A stretch of 64,000 nucleotides of DNA. Origin: Pirellulaceae bacterium (GTDB lineage: Bacteria; Planctomycetota; Planctomycetia; Pirellulales; Pirellulaceae). Of the stretch, positions 27,566-37,237 are shown piece by piece. The translations under genes and the position numbers were made by a program. The notes beneath the pieces were generated by a model. That model had not been told where the DNA came from and ran no database searches. It was given only the letters and a program-made list of their open reading frames with translations. The DNA lies in contig JADYZV010000197.1 in the NCBI GenBank assembly GCA_020852965.1, positions 39,715 through 103,714 of the forward strand, written 5' to 3'. Each line of letters starts with the position of its first letter. The stretch's first letter is position 1.

Positions 27566-28861
27566 ATGGACGATCAACAACAATCAGCAATGGACGCAAA
27601 ACCGGGCCAGCCAGCCAAGCCGTTGCGCGGGCTGCTTATCGGATCGTTGTTGTTGGCTGGATTGCTCATTGTTTTCAGTCCCAATTATCGTTGGAAACTC
27701 GATAAAGGGGACAGCCCCTATGGCTCCGACTTTCTGCAAGACTGGACGGCAGCCAGTATGATCGGGGCAGGGCAGGCTGGCTTGATCTACCACGCGTCGG
27801 CCTTCGATAGTTGGCAGCACGACCGGAGCCTCATTGGCTTTCGCTGGAACGCCGACTCGTACTACCCCGCAGTCTACCCGCCGCCATACTATTGGCTCTG
27901 CACACCACTGCATTGGATACCATATCGTTGGGCCGTCTATTTGTGGTTGGCGATGTTGCTGGGTCCGTTTTTCGGGGCGGCGGCGATGATCGAACATGGA
28001 TTGCGTGTAGATCTTAGGCCAGCGACAGCGGTTTGGTTTTGGCCTGCGATGTTGCTCTTCCCACCGCTGCTGCTTGGTCTGACGATGGGACAGAAAGGGA
28101 CGTTTTGGCTGCTGATCATGGCAGCCACCTGGTTGCTCTATCGCCGCAAGAGCCCATTGGCCGCAGGTTTGGTATTCGGCCTACTGTCGATCAAGCCGAC
28201 ACTTTTCTTTTTGTTACCTCTGGTCATGCTCCGCCATCGCGAGTGGCGTTTCGTTGCCGGGGCCAGTCTCTCGTGGGGCGCCCTGTGGGGCGCAGCGGCA
28301 TGCATGTTGCCTGCAAACGTGTGGACAGATTTTCTCGCGGTGGCTCGATCTGCTGGAGACTATCATGCGCACGCGGGCTATCAATTGATGTGGTCAAGCA
28401 ATCTACAATCGCTCAGCGGCAATCTGCCGAGCTGGATGCCGAACTGGGCCAGCGGGATTCTGCTAGCCGTGCCAGCACTGTATGTACTGTGGCAAATTGT
28501 GTTCAAAGCCAAGTTCAGTCTGAGCAATCCACTCGATTTGTGCCAAGTGCTCCTGGCGACTTGCTTGCTCAGCCCACATTTTTACGCTTACGACCTAGTT
28601 GTCTTACTACTACCAATCTGTGCGTTGTGGAATTCGCAACGTCGCGCCGCCGTAGGTGTACTCGCCGCTGTGTGGTTTGGGATGTTGGCGAGCCGACCGT
28701 GCTTGGACACCATCGGCTTGCCACTCATGCCTGTCGTTCTGCTAGCGACACTCTATTGGTTGTCGACGGTCACGCCGGGCCAATCGTCGGTGCGGAAGGG
28801 GGTGAGCGGAAGCCCAGCTCCATCGAACATATTGCAAACGGGGTTATCGGCCCAAGCGTAG
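27566..28861 (+). CDS. GT87 (DUF2029)-like polytopic membrane glycosyltransferase
   Basis: Multiple TM helices; YGSDFLQDWTAASMIGAGQAGLIY and GLLSIKPTLFFLLPLVML are typical of the GT87/DUF2029 family. Confidence 0.85.
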   Translation: MDDQQQSAMDAKPGQPAKPLRGLLIGSLLLAGLLIVFSPNYRWKLDKGDSPYGSDFLQDWTAASMIGAGQAGLIYHASAFDSWQHDRSLIGFRWNADSYYPAVYPPPYYWLCTPLHWIPYRWAVYLWLAMLLGPFFGAAAMIEHGLRVDLRPATAVWFWPAMLLFPPLLLGLTMGQKGTFWLLIMAATWLLYRRKSPLAAGLVFGLLSIKPTLFFLLPLVMLRHREWRFVAGASLSWGALWGAAACMLPANVWTDFLAVARSAGDYHAHAGYQLMWSSNLQSLSGNLPSWMPNWASGILLAVPALYVLWQIVFKAKFSLSNPLDLCQVLLATCLLSPHFYAYDLVVLLLPICALWNSQRRAAVGVLAAVWFGMLASRPCLDTIGLPLMPVVLLATLYWLSTVTPGQSSVRKGVSGSPAPSNILQTGLSAQA

Positions 28862-30363
28862 CGAACGGCTACTGGGTTGGCGACCGCATCGCTCGAGACC
28901 TCGATACGACCATCCTCCAGAATCTTCGCGTCTGCCCAAACGAACTTCTTGTCCTCACCGGCAACGGAGAAACCGACGGGTTCATTGGTATCAAACGGAC
29001 GCCAACCACCATCGACATGATCGAAGGAGAGAACAATCTTGTTTTCGGCCTTTTCCATCGACTTGTACTGAGGACTACGGTTGGCGATCTGGATGCCATA
29101 CACATCGTGTAGCGCGAGCCGAGACAAACGCATGCCGACTTCGACCTTATTCTTAGGGTGAATGTCTTTGCCTTCACCGATATCAATAATCACCGCCTCG
29201 CCCGTGTGCTTGAGCTTGGACTCGGTCATCGTTTGCGCTTCGCGCAGTTCGGCCCAAGCGCTATCGGCCGGCTCGGGTTTCTCTGCCATAAAGTCGGCCA
29301 GTTGCACCCAGTAGAAGGGGAAATCGCCTTGGCCCCATTCCGCCCGCCAACTGCTGATCATCAGTGGGAAGAGCTCACGATATTGGTAAGCGCGGCCTGC
29401 GTTCGATTCACCTTGATACCAAATCGCTCCGCGAATTCCGTAGCCCAAGTGCGATTTGAGGACTCCGTTGTAGATGTTCGCCGGTCGATGATTGCCATGC
29501 AAAGTGCTGTTGAGCTTCTTTAATTGCTTTTGCTCGTCTTCCGTCAGATCCTTCTTCGTTGAAAGCGTTTCGAACCGCGCCGCCATGTCGTCGTACTGTT
29601 CGAGCATTTTGGAGTACTTGCCCGCTTCCTCTAAGTTCTCACGGCTGATCCAAGCTTCACAAGCGGACCCACCCCAAGCGTTGTTGATCATTCCGATGGG
29701 GACATCCAACGTTTCGAGCAACTGGCGACCGAAGAAATAACCCACGGCGGAAAAGCTACCAACTGTTTCTGGTGTGCAAATCATCCACTTCGAGTTGGGA
29801 TGATCCCACACTGGCTCTTGTGTACCTACCTGGGGGAAATTGATCATGCGCAGATTGGGATGGTCTGCGGCGAGCCGTTCCAGATCCGCGTTGGTCGAAT
29901 TGCCGACGTTCCATTGCATGTTCGACTGCCCGGAGCAAATCCAAACTTCTCCAACCAGCACGTCGGATATCTTAACTTCGTTGCTATCGCTGCTGACGCT
30001 CAGTTCGAGCGGTCCCCCGACGGGAAGCGGTTGGAGCATCACATGCCATAGTCCGTTGTCATCGGCGGTGATCGACTGGCTCTGTTCCGCAATTTTGACG
30101 GTGACCTTTTCAGCGGGGGTCGCTTTGCCCCACACTTTATTCGCTTGATCTCGCTGCAGCACCATGTGATCGCTGAAGATGCTCGGGAGGCTGACTTCAG
30201 CTCGACTGTGTTCAGCCAGTAGGCAGGTCAGTAGCATCGTGATGCAAAGCGCAAGCACGCCGCGAGCTGTTCTTAGCGAGTGCGATCTGCTGTCCGGCAG
30301 CAGCCGAGTGAGAGAATCGCAACATGCACGCAGCGCATGCGTCAAAACAATAGGGAAGCTCAT
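28753..30363 (-). CDS. Sialate O-acetylesterase-like SGNH hydrolase (SASA/DUF303)
   Basis: LPSIFSDHMVLQRDQ, VWICSGQSNMQWNV, NNAWGGSACEAWIS, GAIWYQGESNAGRAYQYRELFPLMI, C-terminal GLPLTPFRTDDWP. Confidence 0.94.
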   Translation of the reverse strand: MSFPIVLTHALRACCDSLTRLLPDSRSHSLRTARGVLALCITMLLTCLLAEHSRAEVSLPSIFSDHMVLQRDQANKVWGKATPAEKVTVKIAEQSQSITADDNGLWHVMLQPLPVGGPLELSVSSDSNEVKISDVLVGEVWICSGQSNMQWNVGNSTNADLERLAADHPNLRMINFPQVGTQEPVWDHPNSKWMICTPETVGSFSAVGYFFGRQLLETLDVPIGMINNAWGGSACEAWISRENLEEAGKYSKMLEQYDDMAARFETLSTKKDLTEDEQKQLKKLNSTLHGNHRPANIYNGVLKSHLGYGIRGAIWYQGESNAGRAYQYRELFPLMISSWRAEWGQGDFPFYWVQLADFMAEKPEPADSAWAELREAQTMTESKLKHTGEAVIIDIGEGKDIHPKNKVEVGMRLSRLALHDVYGIQIANRSPQYKSMEKAENKIVLSFDHVDGGWRPFDTNEPVGFSVAGEDKKFVWADAKILEDGRIEVSSDAVANPVAVRYAWADNPVCNMFDGAGLPLTPFRTDDWPGVTVDNQ

Positions 30364-30687
30364 AGATTGGACCTCGTCGATGAAAGTGGGGGAAGGAGCG
30401 GAGCGAACGACCGGTTGGTCGGTCGACCATTTTCCGCAGAAAGCAGTCTCACCATCTTAACACAAGCCAGGGCGATTGGCCTATCTGACAACGGCATGCT
30501 CAGAAAATACGGTGCTGTCACGAGTTTTGCAATCGTTCGAGTCGTTCTCTAGCACGGATGGCAAGGCCGGAGCACGCATAGTATCGCCACTCGATTGCAC
30601 CTAGTTCGCAAAGAATCCCCATGGCGGCGTGACCAACCTCAATAGTTGCGATAAAATGAAGCAACTCATTTTGTTAAGGAATCGATC

Positions 30688-31050
30688 ATGGAACTGCAGT
30701 CGACAGAACAACTATCCGGTGCCAAATGCATGCCGTGTGAAGGAGGCGTCGAGCCATGCCCCGTGGATCACAGCAGGCGGCAGCTCGCCTCCCTACGCGA
30801 CTGGCAAATCGACGATGCGGGCAAGCTGATTTGGCGCGAGTGGAAACTGAAGAACTTTGCGCAAGCCATGAAGCTCGTGAACGCTGCTGCCGAATTGGCT
30901 GAACAAGAGCAGCACCATCCCGATTTGCATGTGACCGGCTATCGCCACGTACGAATTGAATTGACGACCCACGCCATCGGCGGACTGAGCGAAAATGATT
31001 TCATTTTGGCGGCCAAGATCGACGCTGCCGCACAGGATTTAGGATTGTGA
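30688..31050 (+). CDS. Pterin-4a-carbinolamine dehydratase (4a-hydroxytetrahydrobiopterin dehydratase)
   Basis: Active-site signature EQEQHHPDLHVTGYRHVRIELTTHAIGGLSENDFILAAKID. Confidence 0.93.
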   Translation: MELQSTEQLSGAKCMPCEGGVEPCPVDHSRRQLASLRDWQIDDAGKLIWREWKLKNFAQAMKLVNAAAELAEQEQHHPDLHVTGYRHVRIELTTHAIGGLSENDFILAAKIDAAAQDLGL

Positions 31051-32516
31051 AGCAGGTCGCCGTTATCGGTGCCGGTATCAGTGGACTGGCGGCAGCGCTG
31101 GCGCTGGCTGAACAAACGCCCGATGTTCAAGTGACGCTATTCGAGGGCTCAGATCGTGTAGGTGGAGTGCTCGAAACGATTCACGATGGTCGCTACTTAG
31201 TCGAGCGCAGCGCGGACAACTTTGCCACGCTGATTCCTAACGCCCTGGAGTTATCCAGACGCTGTGGTTTAGAGTCAGAACTAATCTCGCCGGAGATTAA
31301 CAATCGCCAAGCCTTAGTTCTACACCGAGGCAAACTGCTGCCGATTCCCGCCGGATTCAGTCTGATGCAACCGACGCGCATCGGTTCGATTATGAGCACG
31401 CGCACGCTTTCCTGGTCGGCCAAGCTGCGGTTGCTGGGCGAGTTCTGGGTACCGCGCCGCGCCGTGGATGAAGACGAATCACTCGAATCGTTTTCGACTC
31501 GAAGATTGGGTCGAGAAACCTACGAAAATCTAGTCGAGCCGATCGTGAGTGGCATTTTCACAGCGGACCCGGCCACCCTGAGCATGCGAGCGACGATGCC
31601 GCAGTTTGTCGAAATGGAACAGCGCACCGGTGGCTTGATCCGTGGGCATCTGGCCGCGCGGAAGCAGGATGTAGCCGCAGCCGCGCGGCGCGCCAGCGGA
31701 GCGCGCTACGATCAATTCGTTGCTCCGCGACAAGGGATGAACTGGTGGGTCAACGCGCTTGCACAGCGATTGCCAGCGCGATCGTTGAAGCTTAACACGC
31801 GTGTGCTATCGCTGCGTAGCTTGGCGGGCCCGACTCCAGAGGTTGCGAAAACACAAGCGACGGACGCCGCGACGGGCCGTGCGTGGCAGATTGAGACGGC
31901 CAGCGAGTCGCTAACGTTCGATGGTGTCATCTGCAGCGCACCGGCCGCGATCACAGCTCGGCTACTGAGTGAATCACTTCCAGCAGCGGCAACGATCGTG
32001 GCCACGATACCTTACGCGTCGAGCGCAGTGGTCGCCATGGCGGTCGACCACAATGAATTGCGTGGCCGCACCGATGCGTTTGGCTTGATCGTACCGCGCA
32101 AGGAGGGACGTCAGACGCTGGCCATCAGCTTTGCCAGCAACAAATACCCCGCACGTGTCCCCAACGAGCAGCTCTTGCTTCGCATCTTTCTGGGAGGAGC
32201 TCTCTCGCCTGAGACGGTTGAACTGTCGGACTCGCAATTGATTGCACTGGCACACACCGAGCTGCGCGACATCTTGGGCTGGACCGGTACGGCGGCTAAA
32301 TGGCAAGCGGTCATGCGCTGGCGTGAGGCGATGCCGCAGTACGTGCTAGGACATCTTGACCGCATGCAGCAATTGCAACAACAGTTAGCTACATTCCCCA
32401 CACTCAAATTGTGTGGTGCCGGCTATGCGGGGGTCGGTATTCCGCAGTGTGTGCGCGGTGGAGAACAAGCGGCGAGTGCATTGGTGGCGAGGTTGAACGC
32501 GAGCGGGTTGGAATGA
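31047..32516 (+). CDS. hemG: Protoporphyrinogen oxidase (HemY/PPOX-like)
   Basis: VAVIGAGISGLAAALAL...VTLFEGSDRVGGVLET; VEPIVSGIFTADPATLSMRATMPQ; C-terminal KLCGAGYAGVGIPQCVRGGEQAA. GTG start overlaps the upstream stop (GTGA). Confidence 0.93.
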   Translation: MKQVAVIGAGISGLAAALALAEQTPDVQVTLFEGSDRVGGVLETIHDGRYLVERSADNFATLIPNALELSRRCGLESELISPEINNRQALVLHRGKLLPIPAGFSLMQPTRIGSIMSTRTLSWSAKLRLLGEFWVPRRAVDEDESLESFSTRRLGRETYENLVEPIVSGIFTADPATLSMRATMPQFVEMEQRTGGLIRGHLAARKQDVAAAARRASGARYDQFVAPRQGMNWWVNALAQRLPARSLKLNTRVLSLRSLAGPTPEVAKTQATDAATGRAWQIETASESLTFDGVICSAPAAITARLLSESLPAAATIVATIPYASSAVVAMAVDHNELRGRTDAFGLIVPRKEGRQTLAISFASNKYPARVPNEQLLLRIFLGGALSPETVELSDSQLIALAHTELRDILGWTGTAAKWQAVMRWREAMPQYVLGHLDRMQQLQQQLATFPTLKLCGAGYAGVGIPQCVRGGEQAASALVARLNASGLE

Positions 32517-32550
32517 GTTAGGGTGCACAGGCGCCGTGCGTGCGCGTTTT

Positions 32551-32678
32551 CTAGCCACAAAACTGATTCACCAGCGAGGCAAGCTCGTGGGGGTCTAAGA
32601 TATATGGTCGAGAGCTAGCTGCAAAACTGATTCACCTGCGAGGCAAGCTCGTGGAGGGCTAGGATCCGACGGCGGAGC
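32551..32678. repeat. 64-bp tandem duplication (two copies)
   Basis: ctagccacaaaactgattcaccagcgaggcaagctcgtgggggtcta (from 32551) and ctagctgcaaaactgattcacctgcgaggcaagctcgtggagggcta (from 32615). Confidence 0.85.
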
Positions 32679-32691
32679 GTCGGGCCACATT
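32666..32691 (+). repeat. Dispersed palindromic repeat CCGACGGCGGAGCGTCGGGCCACATT (copy 2)
   Basis: Abuts or overlaps the mnmE stop codon (32690-32692). Confidence 0.9.
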
Positions 32692-34072
32692 ATTTTCCGA
32701 TGCAGAAACGGCCAAAGATCTCGCCTAAGATGTCTTCGCTGTGAACTTCTCCAATGACACTCGACAGATCGTCGATGGCCGTACGCAGCTCGCTGGCTAC
32801 CAGCTCTTCCCCCATAGCATGAGCTACCAGATGGAGCGCGCGCTCGGTGGCCGCTTGTGCCAACTCCAACTCGCCTCGACAACGAGTGGCGGTGGCATGC
32901 ATGGCGTCCGAGTGGAGTTGTCCACGTGTTTCATGTAGCGTTTGGGCCAGCTTCGCTTTCAATCGTTGGATGCTATTCGAGTCGTGCGCGCTAACGGTCA
33001 GGGCACAGCGTGTGGCCAGTTCTGAATCATGCGCCAGATCGGTTTTGGTCCCCACCCATAGCAACGTTGGCAGCATGGATTGCAAGCTGGCCTGCTGCGC
33101 GCTTAACCAAGCATCGGTGGGCGGTTGCTGAAGATCGAGGCACAGTAGAGCCACGTCGGCGCGCAGCAATCTGTCCCGCAGAATTTCCTGCGCCATGGCT
33201 CGCGGAGATTGCTCTTGCAGTTCTTCGATGCCGGCCGTGTCGGTTAACTCGACCGTCAAGCCATTGACGTCCACGCGCACGGTCACGGCATCGCGCGTCG
33301 TGCCGGCTTGGGGCGAGACGATCGCGCGCTGGGAGCCGACCAGTGCATTGAGTAGCGAACTCTTGCCCGAGTTAGGAAGCCCGACCAGTACAACGGATGC
33401 GTTACGGGACCGCGCACCGCGCGAACGAAGCTGCTCGATAATGGCGGCCAGTTCATCGGCAATGCGCTGCAGCCCCTCGGCCAGCGAATCCGATGTGATG
33501 AACTCGATGTCTTCTTCGACGAAGTCGAGTCCCGCTTCCAGGTGCGCGGTCAATTCAATGAGTTGATCGCGCAGACGTCGAACCGGTTTGGAGACGTTGC
33601 CGCCCAGTTGCTGCAGGGCGGCGGTTAAATCGTCGTCCGATTCGGCTTCGATCACTCCCAACACGGCTTCGGCTTGGGGCAAGTCGAGTTTGCCCGCTAG
33701 GAAACTCCGCAGAGTGAACTCGCCGCGTTGGGCTGGCGAGGCTCCGAGTGCGACGATCCGCTCGACTAGCGATTCGACAATTGGCATTGAACCCAACAGG
33801 TGCAGTTCCGCGCAGGGTTCACCCGTGTAGCTACGATGATCGGGCCAGTACAGAATATTCACGTCAACGCGGCTCGAGCCCCAACAGCCGGATTTCGAGC
33901 CCAGCCCAGCCGAACCTTGCAAGGTAGTGGCCGCGTTGGCTTGTATTTCTCGATCGATCAACCGTGAGACAATGGACCGTGTTTCATGGCCGCTGAGGCG
34001 CACGATCGCGCGGCGTGCAGGGGCCACGCCACTGGCCACCGCCACGATGGTTCGCTGTAGATCAAGTTTCAT
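32690..34072 (-). CDS. mnmE: tRNA uridine-5-carboxymethylaminomethyl modification GTPase MnmE/TrmE
   Basis: VVLVGLPNSGKSSLLNAL, GTTRDAVT, LTDTAGIEE, C-terminal GEIFGRFCIGK. Confidence 0.97.
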   Translation of the reverse strand: MKLDLQRTIVAVASGVAPARRAIVRLSGHETRSIVSRLIDREIQANAATTLQGSAGLGSKSGCWGSSRVDVNILYWPDHRSYTGEPCAELHLLGSMPIVESLVERIVALGASPAQRGEFTLRSFLAGKLDLPQAEAVLGVIEAESDDDLTAALQQLGGNVSKPVRRLRDQLIELTAHLEAGLDFVEEDIEFITSDSLAEGLQRIADELAAIIEQLRSRGARSRNASVVLVGLPNSGKSSLLNALVGSQRAIVSPQAGTTRDAVTVRVDVNGLTVELTDTAGIEELQEQSPRAMAQEILRDRLLRADVALLCLDLQQPPTDAWLSAQQASLQSMLPTLLWVGTKTDLAHDSELATRCALTVSAHDSNSIQRLKAKLAQTLHETRGQLHSDAMHATATRCRGELELAQAATERALHLVAHAMGEELVASELRTAIDDLSSVIGEVHSEDILGEIFGRFCIGK

Positions 34073-34087
34073 TGGCGAGAGGTCCCA

Positions 34088-37000
34088 TCATTCATTGCCT
34101 TTCGGGTTACTCAGCCAAGCAGGTGGCGCTTCGCCACGAACTTTGCGAAAGTACTCCTGAATGGCCTGCGTGGCATAGGTCGAGTCTCGCGTTTCCATCA
34201 TCAAGCTACCGATGGCTTCGACGTGTAGCCCAAAATCGCTGACGCTGCGCTTGGCCAGAGTTTGCGGCCGCCCCAGAATGGGCCACCAGGCTGCGCAGGC
34301 GATGATGCCCAGCAACGCGGCCGGCATGGTGATGGCGCTCAAGGGCCAGACGGTGAGCATTTCTAAACCGGCACCACTTTGATCGCTCTCAGCCGTTTCG
34401 GAAATTGTCAAACCGCGCTGATCAAAGGCCAATAGGGCCACGCGCTGAGCCGGTTGGCAGGCGTCGATCAACTGCTCGCCGATCGCCCCGCCTAGCGGAG
34501 TTATCAACGATCCATTGAGCAATGGAAAGCCGTTCGCAACGACTAAGATTTGCCCGTCGCCCAGCCGCGCAGACGTTAGTTGAAAACCAAGCGGCGTATC
34601 GTCGTTGGCGGCGAGTAGAATTTCGGAATCGAGCGGATTCGCAATTGCCGAACGCCGCGCATCGTCCGAACCGAACTCTTCGGGGCTCCAACGACTCGTC
34701 CGCATTGTTGGTTCGGCGCTACCACGCGTTGGGACGGTGCGCAGTCCATTCGGCGCTGACGTCTGCGGCGGCTTGAGCAGCTTGCGTTTCCAGTCCTGTG
34801 AGTCGGGAGGCTGCAACGCCATGCCGACTGGCCATCCGCCCAGCAGCGAGTCTAAGTTCTCTCCACCTTCGGTCCATGGGCCCTCGAATTTCTGGTGATC
34901 GCGACACGAACGATTCACATCCGCATAAAACCAATCGCAAAAGATCGGCTCCGGTAGTTGCTGCAGTCGCGACCGAAGCTCGTCGGCTTGACGAATTGCG
35001 ATCAGCTCTTCACCGCGTCGCTGGTCAGGGCTGGGTAGTCGCGCGAGCGTCTGCTGGCGATAGTAGATGTCCGCGTTGAAATCGCGGCCAAAGTAGATCA
35101 CCGTGCGGCCCGTACCATCCGCCAGCCAATTTTCCAGCCACTGACGCGCTACGATCCCAGGCGGCTCAAACGACTGTCCCACCAGCACAATCACGTCGAC
35201 GTTATTGAGCTTGGGTGAGAGCCGCTGCGGCGTCAGGCACTTGGCACCGCTGGCCTCCCACAGCTTGCGATGTAGTCCGAGTCCATTGAGACTGCGATTC
35301 ACATCAGGCGATGTGACCGCACCATAGGAGAGATCGTCCGCAAGCCAAGGCCCGCAACCGCTGACGGCCAGGCAGGTAATGGTCAGTAGCAAACCAGTTG
35401 CCAGCTTGGCAGGCGCGTGCGTCGTCGGCCGCTGGTGCGGAACTGCCGAAACGGCTTGCAGCATTTGGTGGAAGGACTCCAGTTGGTGCCAGACGACCAG
35501 GAACTGTTCGCGCGTGACACGGTGCTTGCCAAAGTAGCTCGCCTCGAAGAGCAGCATGGCCACTTCGACATTCTTACACAAAAAAATGTGGCTTCCAAGT
35601 TCTATCAGGTACATGCGATTCGTCTTCCCCTTCTGCAAGTGAATCAACCGCGATTGATCGAGTGCCAGCAGCTTATAGCCGTACAAATAGGCGATGGCAT
35701 CGTCGTAATCTTCGGCTTGCATAGCCCGCTTGGCTGCACTGAGTGGATCATCGCCGGTCGGCTTGGGTTCAAAAGGGAGGTCTGCGACGCGTGCGGGATC
35801 GATGTGGATCACTTGGGATGTCCGCTGCTCTGTTAATCGCTCAGGCAAATAGTCGCGCAGTGAATAGTAGGTCAGTAGCACCAACAAGATCAACAGTCCA
35901 ATGGCAAACAGGGTAAACATGAATGTTGGAACCCATTGGGTCATGCTGCCTAAGCCCCAGTTCCAATTCCACGATGCGCCAGGAGTACGCGGTGGTGTCG
36001 GTGGAGGTGAGTCGACGACCTTGCCTTGCGTACGAATGGGATCGTCGTCCGATGCGGTGACTTCCGGCGGAACAAACTCCCCAGCCTGCTTGTCATACCA
36101 ACTGTTAATGGGCAATGACTTTGCAGCCTGCTGTACCGCCGAAACCTCGTTCGAATCGGCGGCGAAAAGCGCACTGTGATTCACAACTGGGGCGAACGCT
36201 CCCCAACTGAAACAGGCTATTGCGATCAGCCTCACCAGAACCGTGGGATTAGCAACGGTGTTCGGTTGAGCCTTCGATTCCGTATCCATGGGTTGCGGTT
36301 GTTCCAGTCGAGCCGCTTCGGCCTTAAGCCGATTCTCAATCTCCCAACCTTCGAGCCGGATGCGATTGTCGAGATAGGATAAAAAGCGAAATACAGACAG
36401 GAACAGTCCGACGGTCCATAGGCTCAGTGGTAGTCCAATGAAGTCAAACCAGGCATTCCACGACCAGTCTCCTACGCTGGCACCGATGACAAACATCTGA
36501 GCCGCGACAAGCATAAAAAACAGCAATACGCCAAAGAATGTCGCACTCAAAAAGCGGGGTATGTTCTCGGAACTGGTATAGCGATGCAGCGCGCGGCTAC
36601 GGACGCGATAGGTGATGGCACCAGCCGCTGTTGGCCGCAATGGACACAGCTCCAAACCGAGTATCTCGGGGGCAAAGGGACGCAGCGCGCGAGTGAATAG
36701 TGCGACACTGGCAGCGAACAGGAAAAACCAGAACTCGATGCCAGGGTCGAACGGTTGCTGTCGATCGACAAAGAATTCCAATACGAGTCCAACCAATCCG
36801 AGCCGCACGACTCCCAGTATTAGCAACCAACTTCCCGCAATCGGCCATAGGCGGCGCAGCAAAGTTCGCAGGGGGATATCCTGATAGAAGATGCGGTTGC
36901 CCAAGTAGACCGTGGTCGGGAGAGAAATCATGGGGAACTGCAATAAAAAGAGCGTAGTCACATGCCAGAAATGGCGCCAGCGCATCCACGCCAGCGGGCT

Positions 37001-37237
37001 ATCGAGCTGCTCTGCCATGAGCAGCGTATCTTCGTTTAGGATCCAAGCTGTGACGAGTCCGTCGAGTACTAGCAGTGGCACACCGAAAACCGCGCTGGTC
37101 AGGGCAATCGCCCACCCATGGCGTTTGAGCACCTGTAAGCTCAAATCGAATAGTTCCAGTGTCGAACGAGCGCGGACAACAATTTCTGTGCGATCAAGTT
37201 GCACGCGACGGCTCCGTGGGATAGCCCAGCACGACAA
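34088..37237 (-). CDS. Large membrane protein with DUF4129-like and DUF4350-like segments
   Basis: Several TM helices; DPLSAAKRAMQAEDYDDAIAYLYGYKLLALDQSRLIHLQKGKTNRMYLIEL; VDVIVLVGQSFEPPGIVARQWLENWLADGTGRTVIYFGRDFN. A GTG start at 37204 (VQLDRTEIVV) is equally plausible. Confidence 0.75.
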   Translation of the reverse strand: MSCWAIPRSRRVQLDRTEIVVRARSTLELFDLSLQVLKRHGWAIALTSAVFGVPLLVLDGLVTAWILNEDTLLMAEQLDSPLAWMRWRHFWHVTTLFLLQFPMISLPTTVYLGNRIFYQDIPLRTLLRRLWPIAGSWLLILGVVRLGLVGLVLEFFVDRQQPFDPGIEFWFFLFAASVALFTRALRPFAPEILGLELCPLRPTAAGAITYRVRSRALHRYTSSENIPRFLSATFFGVLLFFMLVAAQMFVIGASVGDWSWNAWFDFIGLPLSLWTVGLFLSVFRFLSYLDNRIRLEGWEIENRLKAEAARLEQPQPMDTESKAQPNTVANPTVLVRLIAIACFSWGAFAPVVNHSALFAADSNEVSAVQQAAKSLPINSWYDKQAGEFVPPEVTASDDDPIRTQGKVVDSPPPTPPRTPGASWNWNWGLGSMTQWVPTFMFTLFAIGLLILLVLLTYYSLRDYLPERLTEQRTSQVIHIDPARVADLPFEPKPTGDDPLSAAKRAMQAEDYDDAIAYLYGYKLLALDQSRLIHLQKGKTNRMYLIELGSHIFLCKNVEVAMLLFEASYFGKHRVTREQFLVVWHQLESFHQMLQAVSAVPHQRPTTHAPAKLATGLLLTITCLAVSGCGPWLADDLSYGAVTSPDVNRSLNGLGLHRKLWEASGAKCLTPQRLSPKLNNVDVIVLVGQSFEPPGIVARQWLENWLADGTGRTVIYFGRDFNADIYYRQQTLARLPSPDQRRGEELIAIRQADELRSRLQQLPEPIFCDWFYADVNRSCRDHQKFEGPWTEGGENLDSLLGGWPVGMALQPPDSQDWKRKLLKPPQTSAPNGLRTVPTRGSAEPTMRTSRWSPEEFGSDDARRSAIANPLDSEILLAANDDTPLGFQLTSARLGDGQILVVANGFPLLNGSLITPLGGAIGEQLIDACQPAQRVALLAFDQRGLTISETAESDQSGAGLEMLTVWPLSAITMPAALLGIIACAAWWPILGRPQTLAKRSVSDFGLHVEAIGSLMMETRDSTYATQAIQEYFRKVRGEAPPAWLSNPKGNE

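Noticed and set aside
28033-29112. 359-aa plus-strand ORF overlapping the GT87 and esterase genes
   Set aside because: Shadows two well-supported genes in other frames; no recognisable motif.
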